Below, piece after piece: positions 8,187 through 15,776 of a DNA stretch of 64,000 nucleotides. Made by a program: the position numbers and the translations under genes. The notes under the pieces are model-generated. The model saw nothing but the letters and a program-made list of their open reading frames with translations, was not told the origin of the DNA and did not search any database. Position 1 is the stretch's first letter. Every line of letters begins with the position of its first letter. The stretch is from JAABPW01 sp037132275 (lineage in GTDB: Bacteria > Verrucomicrobiota > Kiritimatiellia > CAIKKV01 > CAITUY01), in contig JBAXPK010000007.1 in assembly GCA_037132275.1 (NCBI GenBank), positions 9,142-73,141 of the forward strand. The letters run 5' to 3'.

Positions 8187-9199
8187 TGGCACACCAGTAT
8201 GTGGAACGGCGGAGTGCGTGCGCCGTCGGCGAGACGTTTTTTGGCGACCCGGTTGTCTCTTTTTTGTATTCACGGATCCGTGAGGAGTCAGGGTGGTTGT
8301 ACCGGGCGCTGACCTCATCCCGGCTGACCAACCTGCTGGGGATATTGCAGTTCGATGTCCGTCCCCGCGATCCCGCCCGTATGCGTTGGCGGCTGGCATC
8401 GGCGTGTGGAGTGGACTTTTCGGAATGTGCCGACCCGTTGGAGACTCTCGATACGGCGCGCAAGGTCTTTGAGCGCAAGATTCGCTATTGGGAGTGCAGG
8501 CCCATGGATCCCGATCCCGGGGCGATCGTATCCCCTTCGGATGCCCGTCTCTTGGTGGGTTCGTTCCAAAAGGTTTCCGGTTTGTTGCTCAAAGAAAAAT
8601 TCTTCCGCTTCGAGGAATTGTTGGGCGATGATAAACTCGGCTGGCAGGAATCGTTCCGCGGCGGGGATTATGCCGTGTTACGACTGACGCCCGACAAGTA
8701 CCATCGCAACCATGCGCCCGTGACCGGGGTGGTGAGGGATATCTACGAAGTGGACGGGGTCTTCCAGTCCTGCCACCCCGCTGTCGTCATTGCCCAGGCC
8801 ACGCCCTATTCCAAGAACCGGCGGACGGTTACGATCATTGACACCGATGTGCCGGGCGGAACACAAGCCGGGCTGGTGGCGATGGTCGAGGTGGTGGCGC
8901 TGATGATTGGCGAGATTGTGCAGTATTACTGTCAGGAGCGATACGATGCCCCCTTGGCAGTGTATAAAGGATTGCACCTCTTGCGAGGATGCCCAAAGAG
9001 TCTGTTCCGCCCCGGCAGTTCCACGGTTGTGCTGGTGTTTCAACCGGGGCGCATCCGGTTTAGCGAGGATCTTGTGGCAAACCTCCGGCGTACCGATGTG
9101 AGGAGTTGTTACAGCGATGGAGAAGGAGGCGCCGTGGTGGAAACCGATGTGGCAGTCAGGTCAACCATTGCCCGCGTCGTTCCGGGAGGCCAGGCATGA
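8183..9199 (+). CDS. Phosphatidylserine decarboxylase-like protein
   Basis: 338 aa. The middle and C-terminal parts follow the PSD family: IVSPSDARL (catalytic Asp region), LRLTPDKYHRNHAPVTGVV (catalytic His), then FRPGSSTVVLVFQPG near residues 276-290. The last is the pyruvoyl-forming self-cleavage site, normally LGST. Here the site reads Gly278-Ser279-Ser280-Thr281, one Ser more than usual. Family members convert phosphatidylserine to phosphatidylethanolamine at the inner membrane. About 110 N-terminal residues are unlike short PSDs. The start overlaps the upstream unknown gene and the stop overlaps the Lgt-like gene, both by ATGA. It may act on phosphatidylserine or on a related lipid or peptide. 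Confidence 0.82.
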   Translation: MMAHQYVERRSACAVGETFFGDPVVSFLYSRIREESGWLYRALTSSRLTNLLGILQFDVRPRDPARMRWRLASACGVDFSECADPLETLDTARKVFERKIRYWECRPMDPDPGAIVSPSDARLLVGSFQKVSGLLLKEKFFRFEELLGDDKLGWQESFRGGDYAVLRLTPDKYHRNHAPVTGVVRDIYEVDGVFQSCHPAVVIAQATPYSKNRRTVTIIDTDVPGGTQAGLVAMVEVVALMIGEIVQYYCQERYDAPLAVYKGLHLLRGCPKSLFRPGSSTVVLVFQPGRIRFSEDLVANLRRTDVRSCYSDGEGGAVVETDVAVRSTIARVVPGGQA

Positions 9200-10299
9200 G
9201 CGCCGCCATCGTCGTGGGAATCATGACGCTCTGCCTCGGGGTATTGTTTTTCTGGGCGTTTCGCGTCCTGCCCGGCGAGCCGTGGCAAATTCTGGCGGTA
9301 TGGCCGCGCCAGAAGGAGCCTGATGGCACATGGCGCGGTACGAACCTGACTTACTATGGTCTATTCAATGGTCTAGGATTGGCGGTGGCGGTGGCGGTGA
9401 CGGTGTTTCTGCTGGGAACCATGCGAATGCCGCTGCCCTATGTGGCGTGGTGTGTCTTTGTTCTCCTGGCGGTCACGGTTCCTGCTTCCAAAATTGTCAA
9501 TCGCATGGTGGAGGGACATTGGCACGGGTTCACCATTGGAGGGGCCTCATTCGTCGGGATGGTGGCGGGCCCCTGGTTGGTCTGGGGTATTTCCCGCCTG
9601 ACTCTGTCAGCGGAGGAAGGGGCGATGGCGACGGTGTCTGTGATGGGTGCCATAGCGTGTGCCTATGCGTTGGGTGAAGGCATCGGGCGGTTAGCCTGCA
9701 TCAGTTTCGGCTGTTGTTACGGGCGACCGCTGGCGGACTGTCCAGCCTGGCTTTCAAAATTATTCACTCACGGGGCTTTTGTCTTTGAGGGACGCTTAAA
9801 AAAATCCTCTTACGAACACAGGTATGAAGGCAAACGCCTGATTCCTGTGCAGGCCCTGACCGCCATCATCTCCAGCATGGCCGGGCTCGTCGGCATGGCG
9901 GTATTCCTGGGCGGGCATCCGGTTCTAGCCTATGTGATGCCGGTTGTCGCTACGCAGGTGTGGAGGTTTGTGTCGGAATTCCTGCGGGCGGATTACCGGG
10001 GGGCGGGGCGGATTACTGCCTACCAGGGCATGGCCCTTGCGGGAGCGGCCTATACGGTGGCGCTTGGCCTTCTGTGGTCCGGCACGCTGGCGCTTACTCC
10101 CGATGTGGCTCGCGGCCTGGCGTTGCTATGGACTCCTGGCGCGATTCTATTAATTGAAGCCGTCGCCCTCTTTGTTGCCATTCGCATGGGCCTCAGTACA
10201 GTCACAACGGCCAGAATTCATTTCGGCCTCAGGCAGGATGGCGTGCCACCCGTGTCCCCTGCCTTGCGAACATCTGACGGCTCGCTAACTCAGGACTAA
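9196..10299 (+). CDS. Lgt-like (prolipoprotein diacylglyceryl transferase-like) membrane protein
   Basis: 367 aa with seven or more membrane helices. The segment GEGIGRLACISFGCCYGRP is the Lgt-type signature, in the Cys-rich variant seen in distant Lgt relatives. WRFVSEFLRADYRG toward the C-terminus matches the Arg/Glu-containing end of the family. True Lgt moves diacylglyceryl from phosphatidylglycerol to lipoprotein cysteines. This relative's substrate is unknown, and a genome of this type should have a standard Lgt elsewhere. The ATG at 9196 overlaps the PSD-like stop (ATGA); an upstream in-frame start would encode an unlikely Arg-rich lead. The last codons overlap a 24-bp repeat. Confidence 0.8.
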   Translation: MSAAIVVGIMTLCLGVLFFWAFRVLPGEPWQILAVWPRQKEPDGTWRGTNLTYYGLFNGLGLAVAVAVTVFLLGTMRMPLPYVAWCVFVLLAVTVPASKIVNRMVEGHWHGFTIGGASFVGMVAGPWLVWGISRLTLSAEEGAMATVSVMGAIACAYALGEGIGRLACISFGCCYGRPLADCPAWLSKLFTHGAFVFEGRLKKSSYEHRYEGKRLIPVQALTAIISSMAGLVGMAVFLGGHPVLAYVMPVVATQVWRFVSEFLRADYRGAGRITAYQGMALAGAAYTVALGLLWSGTLALTPDVARGLALLWTPGAILLIEAVALFVAIRMGLSTVTTARIHFGLRQDGVPPVSPALRTSDGSLTQD

Positions 10300-10317
10300 T
10301 CTTTCTGCGGCATAGTC
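10294..10317. repeat. 24-bp repeat, copy 1, ahead of the GspC-like gene
   Basis: Matches 11144-11167 at 23 of 24 bases. The ends GACTA and TAGTC are inverted. It overlaps the stop codon of the Lgt-like gene and ends 9 bases before the next ATG. Probably an operator or attenuator shared with the response regulator gene. Confidence 0.7.
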
Positions 10318-10326
10318 CGCTGATCT

Positions 10327-11079
10327 ATGGCCGGTTCCCATAACCCTATCATGTCGGCGGGAGTCCTTCTCCTGACTCTCTGCCTCCTTCCTGTCCACGC
10401 GGCCCATCCTCGCTTCTCTATCCCATCCCCAATCGCGCAGCCCTCTCCACTCACGAATAGGCCATCATTAATACCTTCCCCTTCCTTCTCTCGCTATTCC
10501 ATCATCCTGACCCGGATGCCATTTGGAAACGAGGCGCCCTCTGTCGCCACTGCGGCCCGGGCCGAGGCCGCGGACATTCCGGCTGAAAGTTTCTCCAAGA
10601 CCCTTACGCTGTGCGCGATTACCCGAAGCCATGACACCGGCAAAGTCCAGGTTGGGCTTGTGGACCATGAGACCCGAAAAAGTTACTTCCTTGGCGAGGG
10701 TGATAAAGAAGATGGCCTGGAACTGAAGGAGGCCGATTATGTGGAGGAGAAGGCGTTACTCGCGATGGGGGAGAAGGAAGTGTGGTTGACGATGAAGGCG
10801 GGGGCGATGAAGACCCCTACGGGTGTCCGCAATCCATTCGGTTTTGAGAGCGCAACGTCTTCTCCACCGCCAAGCCCCGATGAGTCCGGAACCATGACCT
10901 TAGCGGCTATGAGCGGGGAGGCGGAGCCTGCCGCCGACAGTTTTAAGAAGCTCGTTATGAGTTCTCAAATGGAACTGCTTCGCGCCCGTGGCGCCAAGGG
11001 CCCGCCCTTGCCCATGGCCCTCACGCCAGAAATGGATGATCAACTCGTCAAGGAAGGCGTCCTCGCCCAGACGGAGTAG
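10327..11079 (+). CDS. Secreted/anchored protein with a GspC-like domain
   Basis: 250 aa. A signal or anchor segment (GVLLLTLCLLPVHAA) is followed by a Pro/Ser-rich spacer and then a block starting RYSIILTRMPFG. Next comes a beta domain, KVQVGLVDHETRKSYFLGEG, ending ADYVEEKALLAM. The layout resembles the periplasmic homology region of GspC/PilP-type secretion proteins (short strands, 'Y-LGEGD' turn), but I cannot assign it firmly. The C-terminus, PLPMALTPEMDDQLVKEGVL, is shared with the protein at 60938-61825, so the two are paralogues. No other type II secretion gene is adjacent. ATG 10351 is an alternative start. Confidence 0.7.
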   Translation: MAGSHNPIMSAGVLLLTLCLLPVHAAHPRFSIPSPIAQPSPLTNRPSLIPSPSFSRYSIILTRMPFGNEAPSVATAARAEAADIPAESFSKTLTLCAITRSHDTGKVQVGLVDHETRKSYFLGEGDKEDGLELKEADYVEEKALLAMGEKEVWLTMKAGAMKTPTGVRNPFGFESATSSPPPSPDESGTMTLAAMSGEAEPAADSFKKLVMSSQMELLRARGAKGPPLPMALTPEMDDQLVKEGVLAQTE

Positions 11080-11143
11080 GACAGAACGACATGGCGGGCG
11101 AGTATGAGCGCCCTTACAAAGTTCTGACCGCAGACTAATTCGA

Positions 11144-11167
11144 GACTAATCATTCTGCGGCATAGTC
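11144..11167. repeat. 24-bp repeat, copy 2, ahead of the response regulator gene
   Basis: Second copy of the GACTA...TAGTC element, one mismatch from 10294-10317, 52 bases before the regulator ATG. An extra CAGACTAATT lies just upstream, so the half-site is partly tripled here. This is consistent with a binding site, perhaps for the regulator itself. Confidence 0.7.
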
Positions 11168-11219
11168 TGACCCAGATTATATCCCGGGCGCTGTTCCCGT
11201 TCGCAGGGACGACTATTCT

Positions 11220-11918
11220 ATGGCTGTTGCTCAGAAACATATACTGATTGTTGAAGACGAGGATGATATCCTTGAGTTGGAGCGCTACAATCTGACGCGG
11301 GAGGGCTTCAGCGTGGCCGCAGTTTCGCGCGGCGAGGATACCCTCAAGGCGGTGACCCAGAAGAGGCCGGATCTCATTCTCCTGGATCTCATGCTGCCGG
11401 GTATGAACGGGCTTGAAGTGTGCCAGAAACTCAAAGCAGATCCCTCAACCGCCGACATCCCGATCATCATGGTCACAGCCAAAGGCGAGGAATCGGACAT
11501 CATTGTGGGGCTGGAACTCGGGGCGGACGATTATGTGAACAAGCCCTTCAGCATCAAAGTGCTCATTTCCCGCATCCGTGTTGCGCTGCGCCGTCAGCCG
11601 ATCAAAGCTTATGACCAGAAGCATGGCCTGCGGGTCGGTGACGTGGAGATCAATCCCAGCCGTTTTCAGGTGAAGATCAAGGGAAAACCCATTGTGGGGC
11701 TCACGGTGACAGAGTTCCACCTGCTTCACTTTCTTGCCAGCCGTTCAGGCCGTGTCATGAACCGGCAACAGATCCTGGATGCTGTGCGCGGTGAGGATAT
11801 TGCCGTGACTGAGCGGGCGGTGGATGTCCAGATGGTCGGCTTACGCAAGAAGCTCGGCTCCGCCGCAGATTACATTGAGGCCGTGCGTGGAGTGGGATAC
11901 CGCTTCAGGGACGGCTGA
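11220..11918 (+). CDS. PhoB/OmpR-family response regulator
   Basis: 232 aa. The N-terminal receiver domain has the acidic pair in VEDEDD (residues 12-16), phospho-acceptor Asp56 in LLDLMLPG, Thr86 and Lys108 (NKPFS). The C-terminal winged-helix domain has LTVTEFHLLHFLASRSGRV and ends RGVGYRFRDG, typical of PhoB/OmpR regulators. The closest look is PhoB, but no histidine kinase lies beside it; the nearest is the hybrid kinase at 33886. It sits just upstream of the surface-uptake locus, with a 24-bp repeat in its leader that also precedes the GspC-like gene. It may control these genes. Regulation by phosphate is inference. Confidence 0.92.
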   Translation: MAVAQKHILIVEDEDDILELERYNLTREGFSVAAVSRGEDTLKAVTQKRPDLILLDLMLPGMNGLEVCQKLKADPSTADIPIIMVTAKGEESDIIVGLELGADDYVNKPFSIKVLISRIRVALRRQPIKAYDQKHGLRVGDVEINPSRFQVKIKGKPIVGLTVTEFHLLHFLASRSGRVMNRQQILDAVRGEDIAVTERAVDVQMVGLRKKLGSAADYIEAVRGVGYRFRDG

Positions 11919-12278
11919 GTCCTGCTGTGACCCTGTCGATGGCCCGCTGATCGCGCCTCCACACCTCCTTAAAACACGTTTTCCACCCTTTCGGTGTCTC
12001 CGTAAGACTAATTGAAAAAAACGGAAGCTCTAATTCACTCCAAACGCTCATTTTTCATGATGCTGATGTTTTCAAAGGCTTAGGAGGTGCGCGAAGTCGG
12101 TCGGCATGGTCGGCAACAAGGCGCGGCAAGAAAGAACAGAGAAGGAGGTGAACACGAGAAAAGACGGGGATGGAATACGGAAGAAGGCGTGAGTCGATAA
12201 CCAGTAAGATAGCATTTAACTTGAGCAAGATCATAAACGGAAAAGTTAAGACTAAAGAAACAAACAGGAATAAAAAGA
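11919..12278. other. 360-bp intergenic leader ahead of the beta-helix gene
   Basis: No gene could be supported. The second half is unusually A-rich and purine-rich on the + strand, a possible long untranslated leader. I found no convincing sigma-70 pair, terminator or known riboswitch pattern. Confidence 0.5.
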
Positions 12279-14363
12279 ATGAAGAAGAATCAAAAAACTA
12301 AAATATTAGGACTGATGTCCGCTGCGGCGTTATCGCTCGGCATGCAGCAGGCCGGGGCCGCCGACGTCACAGTGTCGGCCGATATTACTGCGAATACAAC
12401 GTGGTCGAGCAATAACGTGTACAAATTGGATCGCCTGATCTTCGTCAAGAACGGGGCGACCTTGACCATCCAACCTGGGACGGTTGTCCGCGGATTGCCG
12501 ATCGGCCCCGTGCCACAGCAACCGGGAACGTTGCTCATCGCGCGCGGTTCGAAGATCAATGCCCAGGGCACGGCGGCGAACCCGATCGTGTTCACGGACC
12601 AGTATGACAACAATGTCGGGTCAAATCCCGGAAGCGTTGTCAATGGTAATGACTATGGCGCGCTGAACAACCAACTCACCGGGCAGTGGGGTGGCTTGAT
12701 TCTCGCGGGCAAGTCCTACATTGCCTGGGACGGGATGGACAGTGTTGGCGTCTACACGCCGGACGGTACGGTCGCCACAGCGATCGAAGGTCTGAGCAGC
12801 ACGAGCGACATCAACTACGGCGGTAACAACGACCTCGACAACAGCGGCGTCTTAAACTACGTCTCGGTTCGTTATGGTGGTTACATCCTCGGGTCGTCGA
12901 AGGAAATCAACGGTATTACCTGCTGCGGCGTGGGCCGTGGTACAACGTTGGATCATCTCGACGTCTACAACACCAAGGACGACAATATCGAGTTCTTCGG
13001 CGGCACAGTCGGCATGAAGCACTTGATTGCCTGGGGTGGTAATGACGACGGGATTGACACCGACACCGGCTGGCGCGGCAAGATCCAGTTCGCGATGGTG
13101 GTTCAGGGTTACAACACCTTGGTGGGCCCTGCCCCCCAGGCTCCTGACTCCGGCGACAAAGGGTTGGAGTGGGACGGTGCGGGCGACAGCACGGGGTTCA
13201 ATGACGATCCCCAGTCCTGTGGCACGATGTTCAACTTCACGCTCGTCGGCATGGGCTCGAACTCCATGGACCAGGCGAACACCGCCTTCAACCTGCGCGA
13301 CAACGCGGGTGGACGGTTGTACAACGGCCTTGTTCTGGATTTCGGTGGCGGTTGCACCCTGATCGAGGGTAACACCAACTCCTGGCCTCTTGGCGCAAAC
13401 TGCTCGGCGATGAAACTGTTCCAGGACTATGCCCAGGACAGCTACTTCACCAGCGGCACGAACAAGCAGGGCGTGGCTCTGACCTACAAGCCGGCCAATA
13501 TCAACTACATCGGCTATCCCGATGCCATCGCCGGGTCCAAGAAGATGGAATTCAAGAAGATTGCGTTCTGGAACATGGGCATCCCTCATTCCATCGGTAT
13601 GAATGCCGGGTTCGACACCACTGCCGGCAAACTGCTGTGCGGGTCGGACAATGGTCGTTTCTCAACCCATGAACACTTCGGTTTCTACCCGGACAATACG
13701 GGTTATGACATCGTCGCGGCGGGCAACGCAGGCGGCAATACGGTTGAAGCAGCTCTTCCGATCCAGTACTACGAGCGGGACGCTGTCGCGGCCACATTCC
13801 AGCCGACGTTCCGTTCGGGTGCTCACCCCTACACCAACGTCAAGTTGATTGACCCCCGCGTCACCACCAACCTTATGACCAAGGGTATCATGCCTCCGGC
13901 CGACGGATTCTTCACCCCTGTGAACTTCCTTGGCGCAATGGGCACGAAGAACTGGGCGGGTCCGTGGAGCACGGCGTGGCGCTTGGGTGGTTTTGTGACC
14001 AACGGCGTGCCTACCGGCGACGAAACCGGTATCGTGCCTAAGATCACCAAGACCGGCTCGGGTTCCACCGGCAAGGTGAACATCTCGCTGGCCAACGACT
14101 CTTATCTGGGGACGCAGGCGGACTTCTGGCTGATTGCAGCCAAGGGAACCACCTACTACCACTACAACTTGGCCAACAACAAGTGGGTGTTAGGTCTCAA
14201 TCCCACCTATCAGGGGGCCTTGATCGACCTGGGTGTGACCCCGATGTCGATGACGTACCTGCCCACAGGCAGCTACACGGTGTACTTCGGTGTGGATCTG
14301 GTCAAAGATGGCGCTCTCCAGTTGGACAGCCTGTCTGTCGCGGCCGTGACCTACACGCGGTAA
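12279..14363 (+). CDS. Secreted parallel beta-helix protein of the TonB-receptor-linked type
   Basis: 694 aa. Signal peptide (LGLMSAAALSLGMQQAGA), then a domain seen beside many TonB-dependent receptors: strands like 'VYKLDRLIFVKNGATLTIQP', 'GTVVRG', 'ARGSKINAQGTAANPIVFTD', 'GQWGGLILAG', 'NNDLDNSGVLNYVSVRYGG', 'DDNIEFFGGTVGMKHL' and 'GNDDGIDTDTGWRGKIQFA'. These are rungs of a right-handed beta-helix. It has no lipobox and no visible sorting tail. It is probably exported to the cell surface or medium and works with the receptor encoded two genes downstream. The substrate is unknown. A strong terminator follows, so it may be expressed at a high level on its own. Confidence 0.85.
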   Translation: MKKNQKTKILGLMSAAALSLGMQQAGAADVTVSADITANTTWSSNNVYKLDRLIFVKNGATLTIQPGTVVRGLPIGPVPQQPGTLLIARGSKINAQGTAANPIVFTDQYDNNVGSNPGSVVNGNDYGALNNQLTGQWGGLILAGKSYIAWDGMDSVGVYTPDGTVATAIEGLSSTSDINYGGNNDLDNSGVLNYVSVRYGGYILGSSKEINGITCCGVGRGTTLDHLDVYNTKDDNIEFFGGTVGMKHLIAWGGNDDGIDTDTGWRGKIQFAMVVQGYNTLVGPAPQAPDSGDKGLEWDGAGDSTGFNDDPQSCGTMFNFTLVGMGSNSMDQANTAFNLRDNAGGRLYNGLVLDFGGGCTLIEGNTNSWPLGANCSAMKLFQDYAQDSYFTSGTNKQGVALTYKPANINYIGYPDAIAGSKKMEFKKIAFWNMGIPHSIGMNAGFDTTAGKLLCGSDNGRFSTHEHFGFYPDNTGYDIVAAGNAGGNTVEAALPIQYYERDAVAATFQPTFRSGAHPYTNVKLIDPRVTTNLMTKGIMPPADGFFTPVNFLGAMGTKNWAGPWSTAWRLGGFVTNGVPTGDETGIVPKITKTGSGSTGKVNISLANDSYLGTQADFWLIAAKGTTYYHYNLANNKWVLGLNPTYQGALIDLGVTPMSMTYLPTGSYTVYFGVDLVKDGALQLDSLSVAAVTYTR

Positions 14364-14389
14364 TCCCTTTGCATAGTATATGAAGGAGG

Positions 14390-14424
14390 CTGGCAGCAGG
14401 GGTGACCCTGCTGCCAGTTTTTTT
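14390..14424 (+). terminator. Rho-independent terminator after the beta-helix gene
   Basis: Perfect 12-bp stem CTGGCAGCAGGG/CCCTGCTGCCAG with loop GTGA, followed by seven T. It lies 26 bases after the stop codon and should separate the exoprotein message from the receptor operon. Confidence 0.97.
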
Positions 14425-14546
14425 GTCTACAAAAGGGTGGGAGGGCGTCGTGATATAAAGAATGCAAACCCAAAACACACACGGGTTTAATATCAGGCTA
14501 ACAATCGGAACCTATAATCACGCCTTTAATCAAAGGAACACATCTC

Positions 14547-15776
14547 ATGACAAACAGATTTTGGGCACAAACCAACATCTTCACAACACTGGCGATCACA
14601 AGCGGCCTTATGCTGGCATTAGCCGGAGGATGCAAGCCGTCTGAGCCGTCTCTTCCAACTTCAAGAAACGCAGGACAGGCCGGACCCCTCGGATATGGCT
14701 GGGTTTTCGCGTGTGCGATCACCAATGATGAGATAGACCTGAGTGACCGCTGTCTGGCCCAGAAAGCGGTGGCTCTTGCCTATCTAGCCGAAGGTAATGT
14801 CGAAATGGCCCAGGCGTGTGCGTTGCAGATCGAGGATTACAGCCGGGGAATGGTACTCGCCGCCATCGCGGAGTGGCTTGTCGCGCATAACGAGTCTGAG
14901 AAGGCCGAGGCATTGCTTCCGGCGCTGGAAGCCAGTGGATTTGTGGCGAAGGATTGGCAGCGTGAGTACATTGGTTCGGCCATCATACGGGTTCAAGCCC
15001 TATTGGGTAAGGAGCAAGTAGTGGTCAAGAACGCCGCAAAATTCAGCGACCACTCCCGTCTTGGGGGTGATGTCGCGGCGAGTCTGGCACTCGTGCTGGC
15101 GCGAACTGGCCGCGTGGATGAAGCCACGGGCATTCTCGGAAATCTGACGCAGACGAACGGGCTTAATACCGCAGATTCAAGCGTGAAAGGGTACTTGGAT
15201 ATGGCCGCGTTGGGGCGACTTGACCGGGGTGCGGTGACGCAGGCGCTCGTCAAGGCCTGGGAAGCGGCGGGAACCATCCGGCCGCCCCGGCGGTGGGATC
15301 TGCAGTTAGAGGTGATTGATGCCATGACCAAACAGGGGATGTCCAAGGACGCCCTCGAACATCTTGCCCTGACATCCTCCAACATCACGATCGCCGTTAA
15401 ACTTCCCCCGGAGGTTCACTCCGCGATGCTCTGCCAGTGCGCGCTGTTATGGAAAAAACTGGGGCAACCACAGAACGGTGAGGCTCTGCGCGGCGAGGCA
15501 GAAAAAGCCATTGCTCGAAAAATGGAAGTGATCTTCCAGCCCGGTGCCTACGCGATCATCGCAACGATGTACGCCGAAGCCGGCGATCTAGCACAGGCCA
15601 GAACGTGGTATGGCCGCGCCCTGGACGTGGCCGCCGGTCTTGAGAACCGCCGACCCAGGGCCCAGGCTGGCGTGGAAGTGTGTGAGTCGTTGGCAAGACA
15701 TAAAGAGGTTATTGATGCGGGCATCCAAAAGAGGCTTGAACGCCTCAACGGGACATTTGATGTCGCGCAACCCTAA
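14547..15776 (+). CDS. Lipoprotein with helical (TPR-like) repeats
   Basis: 409 aa. The signal peptide ends in a lipobox (LALAGG followed by Cys), so the mature protein should be lipidated and membrane-anchored. The rest is a run of helical hairpins with TPR-like spacing ('ALAYLAEGNVEMAQACALQI', 'LALVLARTGRVDEATGILGN', 'YAEAGDLAQARTWYGRALDV'). Such proteins usually act as docking or scaffold subunits. Its 3' end overlaps the start of the TonB-dependent receptor by 17 bases, so it is likely a surface or periplasmic partner of that receptor. Ligand unknown. Confidence 0.85.
   Translation: MTNRFWAQTNIFTTLAITSGLMLALAGGCKPSEPSLPTSRNAGQAGPLGYGWVFACAITNDEIDLSDRCLAQKAVALAYLAEGNVEMAQACALQIEDYSRGMVLAAIAEWLVAHNESEKAEALLPALEASGFVAKDWQREYIGSAIIRVQALLGKEQVVVKNAAKFSDHSRLGGDVAASLALVLARTGRVDEATGILGNLTQTNGLNTADSSVKGYLDMAALGRLDRGAVTQALVKAWEAAGTIRPPRRWDLQLEVIDAMTKQGMSKDALEHLALTSSNITIAVKLPPEVHSAMLCQCALLWKKLGQPQNGEALRGEAEKAIARKMEVIFQPGAYAIIATMYAEAGDLAQARTWYGRALDVAAGLENRRPRAQAGVEVCESLARHKEVIDAGIQKRLERLNGTFDVAQP

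Noticed and set aside
12108..12192. 28-codon frame in the leader of the beta-helix gene
   Set aside because: Short, highly charged from purine-rich sequence, no ribosome site and no recognisable similarity.
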